A stretch of 25,092 bases of DNA from an uncultured Oscillospiraceae bacterium. Its GTDB lineage: Bacteria; Bacillota; Clostridia; Oscillospirales; Ruminococcaceae. The stretch covers positions 1 to 25,092 of the forward strand of contig CAKSGA010000021.1 in the NCBI GenBank assembly GCA_934454435.1, given 5' to 3'. Positions 13,194 through 20,126 of this stretch are shown here, piece by piece; position 1 is the first letter of the stretch, and each line of letters opens with the position of its first letter. The translations under genes were made by a program, and so were the position numbers. The notes under the pieces were generated by a model that searched no databases, was not told the origin of the DNA, and was given only the letters and a program-made list of their open reading frames with translations.

Positions 13194-14207
13194 GTGCGTA
13201 TTTACATAAACGAACATGGCGCAAAAGTTGGTATATCCAACGGTAAACTGGTTGTAACCAAAAATGGCGTAAAGCTTAAATCGCTTCCTGCTGAGCTTGC
13301 AGAGAGCCTGCTTGTAAGTTCTTCCGTGCAGATAACATCACAGGCTCTTATCTTTCTTTCCTCTCACAATGTAAGTGTTTCGTGGATAAGCGATCAGGGG
13401 AAAATAGTCTGCAGTCTGCTTAATAATGACGAGTGCCTTGCTGCGAGAAGAAAAAAGCAGTATGCGCTGTCAGAAAGCAGAAGGTTCTGTAATGCATTTG
13501 CAAAAAAGATCGTTTATGCTAAGATACGCAGTCAGATATTACTGCTAAGCAGGTTGAATGAAAATACCTGCTTCCCAGAAGTGGATAAAGCAATATCAAT
13601 GTTATCCTCAGCCGAGAAAAAATGCAGTTCCGGCAGTATTGCCGCCCTCCGTGGGATCGAAGGCAGCGCTTCCAGAATGTATTTTTCAGCGCTGAGTTTT
13701 TTTATTGATAAGCAGTTCGGGTTCTCCGGCAGGAACCGCCGTCCCCCAAGAGACTGCGCTAATGCGGTGCTGAGCTACGGCTATTCGGTGTTGTATAATT
13801 CCGTTGACGTTATTCTGAGGAATCATGGGTTTGATACTTTTGTAGGATTTATACACACTCCTCAGAGTGGACATCGTGCACTTTCTTCTGATATGATTGA
13901 GATATTCAGACCGCTCGTTGCTGATCAGGCAGTATTGGATTTCCTGAGATCAGCGAATGCAGGATCTGATTTCACGCGCAATGGAAAAGCAGTATATCTG
14001 GCGGATAATGGCAGGAAAAGGCTTATCTCCTGCTTTGAAAGAGCGATATCTTCTGCTGCGGCTGCTCCTGATGGATATGAGCAGAGCTGCAGGGGGCTTA
14101 TGCTGTATCATGCGGATATGCTGGCTTCCGCTGTTGATAACAAAGATGTTTCACGTTTTGATCCATATATAGAAGGTGAAAACAATGCATGTTCTGGTGA
14201 TATATGA
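13194..14207 (+). CDS. cas1: Cas1 adaptation integrase
   Basis: The 337-residue protein has the Cas1 metal-binding triad: Glu156 in LRGIEGSASRMYF, His221 in VGFIHTPQSGHR and Asp233 in ALSSDMIEIFRP (with Glu236). It integrates spacers at the leader-repeat junction together with Cas2. It starts at GTG 13194 behind GAGGT. No convincing promoter lies between the last repeat of array 3 and this start, so read-through from array 3 is the likely source of expression. No cas4 or reverse transcriptase is linked. The gene is slightly more AT-rich in codon choice than the effector operon. Confidence 0.96.
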   Translation: MRIYINEHGAKVGISNGKLVVTKNGVKLKSLPAELAESLLVSSSVQITSQALIFLSSHNVSVSWISDQGKIVCSLLNNDECLAARRKKQYALSESRRFCNAFAKKIVYAKIRSQILLLSRLNENTCFPEVDKAISMLSSAEKKCSSGSIAALRGIEGSASRMYFSALSFFIDKQFGFSGRNRRPPRDCANAVLSYGYSVLYNSVDVILRNHGFDTFVGFIHTPQSGHRALSSDMIEIFRPLVADQAVLDFLRSANAGSDFTRNGKAVYLADNGRKRLISCFERAISSAAAAPDGYEQSCRGLMLYHADMLASAVDNKDVSRFDPYIEGENNACSGDI

Positions 14208-14457
14208 TGTTTCTGACAACAAAAAGCGCCGCCGTATTTTCAGAATACTTAACGGCTGCGGAACGAGGGTACAGGAATCCGCATTTGAGTGTATCATCTC
14301 CGAAGCAAGAATTTCCGCACTTGAAAGAAAGCTCTCAGTATTGATAGACAGAACTGATTCTGTAAGATTTTACAGGCTTCCCGTCAATGCAAGGATATCT
14401 GTTTATGGTGATGTGGCTGATGAGGTTTTCAGCAGCAGTTCATATGTGGTTATTTAG
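14185..14457 (+). CDS. cas2: Cas2 adaptation nuclease-fold protein
   Basis: The 90-residue protein begins MHVLVIYDVSDNKKRRRIFR, with the conserved YDVSDNKKR and then LNGCGTRVQESAFEC. The Asp in YDVSD is the usual metal ligand. The ATG at 14185 behind AGAAGGTGA is preferred to the in-frame GTG at 14176, which overlaps the RBS. It overlaps the end of cas1 by 23 nt. Cas2 dimers scaffold the Cas1-Cas2 integration complex. Confidence 0.95.
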   Translation: MHVLVIYDVSDNKKRRRIFRILNGCGTRVQESAFECIISEARISALERKLSVLIDRTDSVRFYRLPVNARISVYGDVADEVFSSSSYVVI

Positions 14458-14477
14458 AGCATTTTATATTGACAATA

Positions 14478-14506
14478 TTGACAAATCAAAAAAATTGTGC
14501 TAAAAT
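14478..14506 (+). promoter_or_regulatory. Promoter of CRISPR array 4
   Basis: TTGACA 14478-14483, 17 nt, TAAAAT 14501-14506 with TGC before the -10. A second TTGACA lies at 14469-14474. The spacer is nearly identical to that of array 3. Confidence 0.85.
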
Positions 14507-14527
14507 ATAGTCAAAAGGGTGGTAGAA

Positions 14528-14608
14528 ATGAAACAAGATAGATGTTTTTTTGAAATTCAAATCCCGGTTTGCCGCATAACCATGCGGGCTCGTGGGTTTG
14601 CAGTCTGA
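14528..14608 (+). CDS. CRISPR leader ORF 4 (26 codons)
   Basis: The RBS is AAAGGGTGGTAGAA. The peptide begins MKQDRCFFEIQIPVCRITM and ends RARGFAV, with stop TGA inside repeat 1. The hairpin GCCGCAT-AACC-ATGC-G-GGC is intact. Confidence 0.45.
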   Translation: MKQDRCFFEIQIPVCRITMRARGFAV

Positions 14609-15226
14609 ACTACCCCTACACCGCTAGGTGATTGAAACCGTGCCCTCTGCTGCGGCGGAGGGCGTTACCGCCCTTGTTGTCTGAACTACCCCTACACCGC
14701 TAGGTGATTGAAACCACTTCACCGGGTGTGTTCTGGATTTTATAGGTCTGTCTGAACTACCCCTACACCGCTAGGTGATTGAAACCGGCTTCTTTTGAGG
14801 GACCTCCAGTTCTTCGCCTGATATGTCTGAACTACCCCTACACCGCTAGGTGATTGAAACAAGGAATATATGTATGCCGCATCTGAGAAATCTCGTGGGT
14901 CTGAACTACCCCTACACCGCTAGGTGATTGAAACCCGGATCCAATGACCCCGATGCAAATACCGATGCCTAGTCTGAACTACCCCTACACCGCTAGGTGA
15001 TTGAAACTCGTATACAGCTTTGGCTGCGATTTGCCCAATTTCGGTCTGAACTACCCCTACACCGCTAGGTGATTGAAACCGGATATAGTATACACTTTCG
15101 GAATCCCACTCAGGGCGTGTCTGAACTACCCCTACACCGCTAGGTGATTGAAACTCGTTGAACCAGGCATTGCCTGCTGATGAGAGGTATGTCTGAACTA
15201 CCCCTACACCGCTAGGTGATTGAACA
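14603..15226 (+). CRISPR. CRISPR array 4: 9 repeats, 8 spacers
   Basis: Repeats start at 14603, 14679, 14750, 14825, 14899, 14972, 15044, 15119 and 15191; spacers are 40, 35, 39, 38, 37, 36, 39 and 36 nt. All repeats are GTCTGAACTACCCC-TACACC-GCTA-GGTG-ATTGAAAC; only the last base pair of letters of the final repeat differ (TGAACA). It is the longest and most uniform array, with repeat identity suggesting it is the most recently active. Confidence 0.97.
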
Positions 15227-15228
15227 GG

Positions 15229-15263
15229 AAATCCCGATATCTGAAAAGATACCGGGATTTTTT
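15229..15263 (+). terminator. Terminator of array 4
   Basis: ATCCCGATATC / GATACCGGGAT with a TGAAAA loop and one A-C mismatch, followed by TTTTTT. It is near-identical to the hairpin after array 5. Confidence 0.9.
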
Positions 15264-15272
15264 CTATAAAAA

Positions 15273-15301
15273 CTTAAAAATTCAGCACAGCCGGGTATAT
15301 A
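15273..15301 (+). promoter_or_regulatory. CTTAAA-N17-TATATA promoter after array 4
   Basis: CTTAAA 15273-15278, 17 nt, TATATA 15296-15301, then TAGTGAAAGGGGGTGAT. It directly follows the array 4 terminator and drives the micropeptide at 15323 and probably the GIY-YIG gene. Confidence 0.6.
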
Positions 15302-15322
15302 TAGTGAAAGGGGGTGATAGAA

Positions 15323-15409
15323 ATGTCCGTTCCTGCATGTATTATTGCTGCTGGTATTTCTGGTGCGTGTGCGATCACTGCCGCCATCATCAACAACGCC
15401 GGCAAGTGA
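15323..15409 (+). CDS. Type A hydrophobic micropeptide, 28 residues
   Basis: MSVPACIIAAGISGACAITA followed by AIINNAGK has the RBS GAAAGGGGGTGATAGAA. It is a relative of the peptides at 3680, 4258 and 4479 more than 10 kb away, sharing the hydrophobic core and Asn near the end. It therefore links the array 1 and array 4 modules. Predicted single membrane helix; function unknown. Confidence 0.6.
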   Translation: MSVPACIIAAGISGACAITAAIINNAGK

Positions 15410-15452
15410 TTCAATGTTCCATCATCGTTCCTCAATGTGAAAGGAGTTCAAT

Positions 15453-15788
15453 ATGTCTCTTTACAAGCCCGGCAGACCTACCGAGGTCAAGCCCCTCGAC
15501 CCCTCCAATACCCGCAAGGTTCCCTCGGCAAAGGGCGAATACCGCATTATCAATTCCAACACCCGTGAGATCGTTTATGTCGGCGTCAGCAAGGACCTCA
15601 ACCGCCGTATGCACGATCACATCAGATCCGGCAAGCTGAGCGGCGACAATTCCATTTTTGCCTACAAGCAGGCGGACGGCAGGGCTTCTCAGGCGCGCAT
15701 CAACGACCACGAGCGCTCCAAAATCGAGCAGCACAAGCCGGAGCTGAATCAGCGCGCAGGCGGCGCCGGCAGACCCTACAAGCGCTGA
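15453..15788 (+). CDS. Small GIY-YIG-like nuclease-domain protein
   Basis: The 111-residue protein starts after AAAGGAGTTCAAT. The core GEYRIINSNTREIVYVGVSK fits GIY-YIG with EY in place of IY and YVG as the second motif; DLNRRMHDHI supplies the conserved Arg (Arg51), and a late Glu (87 or 92) and Asn99 in KPELNQ fit the last motifs. Gly-rich and basic ends suggest nucleic acid contact. The usual GIY-YIG domain is about 90-100 residues, so this is essentially a stand-alone domain. It lies between arrays 4 and 5, downstream of a CTTAAA promoter and a micropeptide. A nuclease role in defence is inference; it may be a mobile passenger. Confidence 0.7.
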   Translation: MSLYKPGRPTEVKPLDPSNTRKVPSAKGEYRIINSNTREIVYVGVSKDLNRRMHDHIRSGKLSGDNSIFAYKQADGRASQARINDHERSKIEQHKPELNQRAGGAGRPYKR

Positions 15789-15796
15789 ATAAGGTA

Positions 15797-15825
15797 TTGA
15801 CTTTCGGCAGAATTTGTGTTAAAAT
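15797..15825 (+). promoter_or_regulatory. Promoter of CRISPR array 5
   Basis: TTGACT 15797-15802, 17 nt, TAAAAT 15820-15825 with TGT before the -10. Confidence 0.85.
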
Positions 15826-15846
15826 AGGTATATAAGGGTGGTATAT

Positions 15847-15927
15847 ATGAACTGTTGTAAATGTTTTTTAAAAATTCAAATCCCGGTTTGCCGCATAACC
15901 ATGCGGGCTCGTGGGTTTGCAGTCTGA
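15847..15927 (+). CDS. CRISPR leader ORF 5 (26 codons)
   Basis: The RBS is TAAGGGTGGTATAT. The peptide begins MNCCKCFLKIQIPVCRITM and ends RARGFAV, with stop TGA inside repeat 1. The first four codons vary most among copies; residues 6-26 are nearly constant. Confidence 0.45.
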   Translation: MNCCKCFLKIQIPVCRITMRARGFAV

Positions 15928-16261
15928 ACTACCCCCTCACCGAGAGGTGATTGAAACCCCTGCACGATGTTGCTCAGTTCGCAGATGATTACGATAGTCT
16001 GAACTACCCCCTCACCGAGAGGTGATTGAAACTTCGCATATGGCGAGGCAATCTACAAGTCCCTTTACCGGGAGTCTGAACTACCCCCTCACCGAGAGGT
16101 GATTGAAACATGAGCGTTAAAGACGATGTACGCCATCATCACGCCCAAAGTCTGAACCACCCCCTCACCGAGAGGTGATTGAAACTTAGCGGCACTCATT
16201 TGTGTCTCATCCCATTTATCAGAGGGTCTGAACCACCCTCTCACCGAAAGGTGCTTGAACA
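15922..16261 (+). CRISPR. CRISPR array 5: 5 repeats, 4 spacers
   Basis: Repeats start at 15922, 15997, 16074, 16150 and 16226; spacers are 39, 41, 40 and 40 nt. The type is CCCCTCACC-GAGA-GGTGATTGAAAC, as in array 2; repeat 4 has GAACCACC and the last is degenerate (CCCTCTCACCGAAAGGTGCTTGAACA). A terminator follows directly. Confidence 0.97.
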
Positions 16262-16265
16262 GAAA

Positions 16266-16298
16266 ATCCCGATATCCGAAAGGATACCGGGATTTTTT
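16266..16298 (+). terminator. Terminator of array 5
   Basis: ATCCCGATATCC-GAAA-GGATACCGGGAT (16266-16293), followed by TTTTT. Confidence 0.9.
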
Positions 16299-16308
16299 CT
16301 ATAAAAAA

Positions 16309-16337
16309 CTTAAAAACCGCAGGGAAACTGGTATATA
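16309..16337 (+). promoter_or_regulatory. CTTAAA-N17-TATATA promoter after array 5
   Basis: CTTAAA 16309-16314, 17 nt, TATATA 16332-16337, then TAGTGAAAGG. It could drive the CARF/sigma operon from a second, upstream start in addition to the TTGACA promoter at 16387. Confidence 0.55.
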
Positions 16338-16352
16338 TAGTGAAAGGCAAAG

Positions 16353-16412
16353 ATGTCAGCCGGAATTTCAACGGCTCAAAAACGTGTTGACACTTGTCTG
16401 ATTTTGTGGTAA
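16353..16412 (+). CDS. Short ORF, probable remnant of a type A micropeptide
   Basis: MSAGISTAQKRVDTCLILW (19 residues) follows GAAAGGCAAAG. The first seven residues match MSAGILT of the peptide at 4479, after which the frame is lost; the ORF runs through the next promoter. It is likely the decayed end of a micropeptide gene that came with this promoter. Confidence 0.3.
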   Translation: MSAGISTAQKRVDTCLILW

Positions 16413-16415
16413 AAT
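16387..16415 (+). promoter_or_regulatory. Promoter of the CARF-HEPN / CARF / sigma-like operon
   Basis: TTGACA 16387-16392, 17 nt, TAAAAT 16410-16415 with TGG before the -10. An inverted repeat GCATGA / TCATGC (16428-16433 and 16447-16452) lies between promoter and RBS and could be an operator or a leader hairpin. Confidence 0.75.
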
Positions 16416-16470
16416 CAAATCAGAGCGGCATGATGTCAGCAGTACTTCATGCGGCAGAAAGGAATATCAG

Positions 16471-17961
16471 ATGAAGAACATTCTCATTTCCTGCATAAGC
16501 AAATTCGACAGAAAAAAACTGGATCAGGGCGCATATACATATCAGAACCACGACCTTACAGTCACCGCATACCAGACCAACGAAGCCTGCTTGAAATACC
16601 TGCTGAGCAGGTTGGGCGCAGACAATAAGCTTGACGTACATATCCGCATGCAGAGCAACGACGTAGCCGCTCCCGGGGATTTTACAATGGAGTACCTCAA
16701 CGGCGAGATAAGCCGTTTCTGCGGGGAAAACGGCTTTGCAGTCCCGCAGTACTTTGATGTGTTCCTCGGCGAGGACGAGCAGTACCACAGGTTCGACAGG
16801 GTGCTAAGCGAGATATCTAAGGAGGTCCAGCGAATTGCCGCAGACGACCCTGATATCACGATACATCTCGATATGGCGGGCGGAAAGCGTGATAACTTCA
16901 TCTTCATTCAGCTTCTGACGAAGCTGCTGTCCTATTACGGCTACTCGATACACGCTTATTACGCTGACGCAGATTTCAGAACAAAAAGCGGCACTATCGT
17001 GAATACGGACCGCTCATTTCAGCACATGGAAGTGCTGGACGCAGTGAACGATTTCGTTCAGCACGGTTCCGCAACGGCGCTGAGAGCGGCGTTCAGCAAA
17101 GTAGAAAGTCCGTCGGTCAAGGCGCTGCTGAAAACCATGGAAGAATTCAGCGATTCTATCCAGCTCTGTGCAACGGATCTTTCAAAGAAGCTGGAGCAGC
17201 TCGACCAGCAGCTTGAACAGGTCGAGAAATACGTCGAGGATGACAGCAACGGTCTGTTCATGATAAAGGCGATGATACCGCTGATACGCAGCAAGTTCCA
17301 TATCTCGCATGATTCCGGCAGCCGCGGTATTATAGGTATCGTCCGCTGGTGCCTTGAAAACGGACTGGTTCAGCAGGCGCTCACCATCTACAATGAGAAT
17401 ATCGCAGATATCATCTATTATGAGAAGCTGATCTCAATAGATATGAAGGTGCATGGCACTGAGATAAACCGCATGATGAAGGACCGCCACCCGTCAGAGG
17501 AAAATAATACGCGTCTGCTTTATATCCTCGGAAAAACATTTGACAATATGTTCGATTCGCCGGACGAGGACGACAAGGAGCTAGGCTCTACGCTCGGCAG
17601 ATACAGGAAGAAATCCAAGGAGCGCACCGACAGGTACGGTAACCGGAAATACAACAACTATGAGTGGACGATCGCCGCTATCTTTTTCGATGAGAAGTAC
17701 CTTCCGGACGGAGTAAGGCTGAATGTCCCGTCAGAGTTAATGCAGCGCATATTCAGCGACAGCAGGTTTGCGGTCTGCGCAAGGAACCGTGTGAATCACG
17801 CTTCAAATATGGACACCTATGAAAATCTTATCATTTCGCTGTTCAATGAGAAGCGCTATCCGTTCTCGTCTTACCCGAATACATTTACCCCTAAGAATGT
17901 GACCAAGGATATGAAGCGTGCGCTTGATAATCTCGAAAAAGCGCTTGATGGAAAGGAATGA
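16471..17961 (+). CDS. CARF-HEPN ribonuclease, Csx1/Csm6-like type III effector
   Basis: The 496-residue protein begins MKNILISCISKF, a first Rossmann strand, and carries IHLDMAGGKRDN (134-138 DMAGG), the CARF ligand-loop type motif of TM1812/Csx1-like proteins. A middle coiled-coil region (KKLEQLDQQLEQVEKY) precedes a helical HEPN domain with RNRVNH, the R-x4-H RNase motif (Arg438, His443). It should be activated by cyclic oligoadenylate from Cas10 and cleave RNA nonspecifically during infection. The start follows AGAAAGGAATATCAG. It leads a three-gene operon; the next gene begins within a few bases of its stop. Confidence 0.85.
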   Translation: MKNILISCISKFDRKKLDQGAYTYQNHDLTVTAYQTNEACLKYLLSRLGADNKLDVHIRMQSNDVAAPGDFTMEYLNGEISRFCGENGFAVPQYFDVFLGEDEQYHRFDRVLSEISKEVQRIAADDPDITIHLDMAGGKRDNFIFIQLLTKLLSYYGYSIHAYYADADFRTKSGTIVNTDRSFQHMEVLDAVNDFVQHGSATALRAAFSKVESPSVKALLKTMEEFSDSIQLCATDLSKKLEQLDQQLEQVEKYVEDDSNGLFMIKAMIPLIRSKFHISHDSGSRGIIGIVRWCLENGLVQQALTIYNENIADIIYYEKLISIDMKVHGTEINRMMKDRHPSEENNTRLLYILGKTFDNMFDSPDEDDKELGSTLGRYRKKSKERTDRYGNRKYNNYEWTIAAIFFDEKYLPDGVRLNVPSELMQRIFSDSRFAVCARNRVNHASNMDTYENLIISLFNEKRYPFSSYPNTFTPKNVTKDMKRALDNLEKALDGKE

Positions 17962-17966
17962 TATTT

Positions 17967-18605
17967 ATGAAACATTTTATTACTGCGATAAGCCTTGCAA
18001 AGGATCTGAAAACTACGGTATATAAAAACGCTGAAAGCGTTGACTTTCTTGAAAATGACCATGAATTTTCCCACCCGATACTTGTTCCTATATTGAATCT
18101 TGCAGAGAAGGGCGAGAAAATCAAGGTGACCGTGATCCTCACCAGCAAGACCAGCCCATTTGTAAAGCAGAATTACGAGCATTTCGTGAGTGAACTCAAC
18201 AGACTGCGCGATGAGATAGGCTTTGATTACGGCGAGATAAACCTCATAGAAGCAAGCTATGACGAATCCTCGTCCAAGCATTTGAAGCTTTTTGAGAGCA
18301 TAATAAACAGTATCGGCAGCGATGAGCTTATCACCGCCGACGTTACCTTCGGCAACAAGCCCACTTCGATGGCGCTCCAGCTTGCGCTGACCTATTCGTA
18401 CCTTTACGGCGACAATACCGCTGTAAAGGCGCTGGTTTATGGCGAGTACAACCACGATACCAACTGTTCATATATTTTCGATGTTTCTGCGCTGTTCTAT
18501 ATCAACAATATTATGGGCAGGCTCTCTTCCGCAAGACCCAAGGATCCCCTGGCATTCATCAGACCGCTTCTGAACCACGGAGAGGACGGCGATAAGGATG
18601 AGTAA
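17967..18605 (+). CDS. CARF-domain-only protein (DVTFG motif)
   Basis: With start ATG 17967, spaced correctly from GGAAAGGA, the protein has 212 residues. (ATG 17958 is too close to the RBS.) It opens KHFITAISLAK, has a mid segment KVTVILTSKTSPF and ELITADVTFGNKPTSMALQL with DVTFG at 125-129, equivalent to the DxTHG/DxTxG ligand loop of CARF proteins. After the Rossmann part only about 60 residues remain and no HEPN, nuclease or membrane effector is visible. It may be a ring nuclease, a messenger sensor, or a regulator of the adjacent sigma-like protein, whose start overlaps its end by 8 nt. The last option is inference from tight coupling. Confidence 0.75.
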   Translation: MKHFITAISLAKDLKTTVYKNAESVDFLENDHEFSHPILVPILNLAEKGEKIKVTVILTSKTSPFVKQNYEHFVSELNRLRDEIGFDYGEINLIEASYDESSSKHLKLFESIINSIGSDELITADVTFGNKPTSMALQLALTYSYLYGDNTAVKALVYGEYNHDTNCSYIFDVSALFYINNIMGRLSSARPKDPLAFIRPLLNHGEDGDKDE

Positions 18606-19524
18606 TGTTGATACTATCAACCGGCTTGCAAAGGATATCGCGGAAAGATTCGGCAGCGATATAAATGCGGCTTCCGAAAAAGCCACCAGTGAATTCAATC
18701 AGCTTTATACAAATATCCTGGTAGAAGTGGACAGAACCTTTGGCAACAACCGGGATTATTATGAATTCTGTGAGGTTATATCGGACACATTTACGAAAGT
18801 AATGGAAAAGTACGATCCGCAGTATGATTTCTGGAACTTCTTTGTCAGCTCGCTCAAGAAAAAGGCTATATCCCGTATAGATAAGCGCAATCGTGAGAAA
18901 TACGAAAAAACCAAGAGCGACGACGGAGAAAAATGCATACAGAACGTCAGAAAAAGAGAATACAGCTTAGACGAAGCAATATCCGGTGATACTGAAGGTC
19001 TGACTGTTAACGACTCCGTTGAAGATCCCAAGGATCAGACTGACAGGGCGCTTTATGACGCCGCATACAATGTATTCTATCTTGCGCTTGTCGATTACTG
19101 TCTCGGGCAGAAAGCGTCTTATTCAAAGAAAAAGACGTTCAATTACACGCCGCTGTTTTTTACCGACCAGGTGGCTTTTGAGATCATCACTGAAGGCGAC
19201 GATAAGATAATGGATCTCATCAGGCATAACAATATCAAATTCAACGAGGCATCTGACATTGCTTTCCTGAACACATTCGTGGACAAGCACTGTGATGAAC
19301 TTTCCAACGCTGACGGCGCAGACTATCTTCCGCTTTCGCTTTTCACAGGAAAGGAAAAGGACTCCGGTAAACCTTGCCGTGCAAAGGGAAAGCTTCCGTA
19401 TGCGGTCATAGAAAAGTACCTTGAATCTGCATTTGGTAAGCATGTTTCGGATTCTGCAGTGAAGCAGAAAAAGGACGAATATGACGCTGTGCGTAAGTCT
19501 GTTGGAGAAAGATGGGTATTATAA
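18598..19524 (+). CDS. Sigma-70-family-like protein in CRISPR CARF operon
   Basis: The 308-residue protein has a region-2-like block at about 52-95 (VMEKYDPQYDFWNFFVSSLK followed by KAISRID, compare sigma VEKYDPxxGxFxxYxxxxIxxxI) and, after a basic linker, YSLDEAISGDTEGLTVNDS at 122-140, the SLDE-x-DG-x-L-x-D element found between sigma regions 2 and 4. A C-terminal helical stretch (about 268-300, YAVIEKYLESAFGK then VSDSAVKQKKDEY) could be a region 4 helix-turn-helix, with a long insert between. It is translated from an ATG overlapping the upstream CARF gene. Sigma factors linked to type III CRISPR are known (CalpS of the CalpL/T/S system), but this differs in layout. It might instead be an anti-sigma or structural relative. 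Confidence 0.6.
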   Translation: MSNVDTINRLAKDIAERFGSDINAASEKATSEFNQLYTNILVEVDRTFGNNRDYYEFCEVISDTFTKVMEKYDPQYDFWNFFVSSLKKKAISRIDKRNREKYEKTKSDDGEKCIQNVRKREYSLDEAISGDTEGLTVNDSVEDPKDQTDRALYDAAYNVFYLALVDYCLGQKASYSKKKTFNYTPLFFTDQVAFEIITEGDDKIMDLIRHNNIKFNEASDIAFLNTFVDKHCDELSNADGADYLPLSLFTGKEKDSGKPCRAKGKLPYAVIEKYLESAFGKHVSDSAVKQKKDEYDAVRKSVGERWVL

Positions 19525-19537
19525 GTATATAATGGCA

Positions 19538-19711
19538 TTATTGTCTTTTTAAATATCGGATAACATTTTCTCTTGCTATTCTCCACTGATTCCCCACCCT
19601 GAACGCCTCGATCTCACCGCTCTGCACCAACCGCAGAGCGGTGTTTTTTCCTATATGCAGTAGTTCCTGCAAATCCTTGAGAGTCAAAATATCTTTAGTA
19701 TTGTTAAGCAT
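19538..19711 (-). CDS. Excisionase-family small HTH protein
   Basis: The 57-residue protein starts at 19711 after AAAAAGGAGCGTGTTATA. It begins MLNNTKDILTLKDLQELLHI, then GKNTALRLVQSGEIEAFRVG and QWRIARENVIRYL, the MerR-like winged helix pattern of HTH_17/excisionase proteins that bind DNA in mobile elements. It is convergent with the sigma-like gene. It marks entry into mobile-element DNA. Confidence 0.8.
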   Translation of the reverse strand: MLNNTKDILTLKDLQELLHIGKNTALRLVQSGEIEAFRVGNQWRIARENVIRYLKRQ

Positions 19712-19806
19712 TATAACACGCTCCTTTTTGGTTTATTTAATCCCATGTTCGCCCGAAAAGCCACTTTCCACAGAGGTATATTATACCGTTGTGAGGAGGT
19801 GATCCG

Positions 19807-19994
19807 ATGAAGGAATAAGCACACAGACGCTCGCCGCAATAGCCGAAGCCAGTATACTGGTTATATCAGGCATAATCGGCTTAGCGACCGAGCGTCGAAA
19901 GGACGAGAAGCGCAGTCAGCTTCAGCAGAAAATCGACGACGCAGAACGTGAAATGAAACGCCTCGACAGCACGGACTTCCGGCTGAAGAAGTAG
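19807..19994 (+). pseudogene. Small membrane-anchored coiled-coil protein, frameshifted at codon 3
   Basis: A strong RBS (GAGGAGGTGATCCG) precedes ATG AAG GAA TAA, stopping after three codons. One frame over, an uninterrupted reading of about 60 residues runs GISTQTLAAIAEASILVISG, IIGLATERRKDEKR, then LQQKIDDAEREMKRLDSTDF to a TAG: one membrane helix plus a coiled coil. A single-base loss near codon 3 explains it; programmed frameshifting is less likely. Small proteins of this shape occur in phage and conjugative elements. Function is unknown. Confidence 0.5.
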
Positions 19995-20037
19995 TTTATT
20001 TCGGTTTATCTTGCACCCGATTTTCACAACAGAACAC

Positions 20038-20084
20038 AGCCCCGTTGCCGTGATGACAATTCACGGTGACGGGGCTTCCGTTTT
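20038..20084 (+). terminator. Intrinsic terminator
   Basis: AGCCCCGTTGCCGTGA / TCACGGTGACGGGGCTT forms a long stem with a 7-nt loop and one mismatch, followed by CCGTTTT. Confidence 0.7.
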
Positions 20085-20126
20085 GCTTACAAATCGCATA
20101 ACAGAGCCACACAGGAGGTGACAGAA

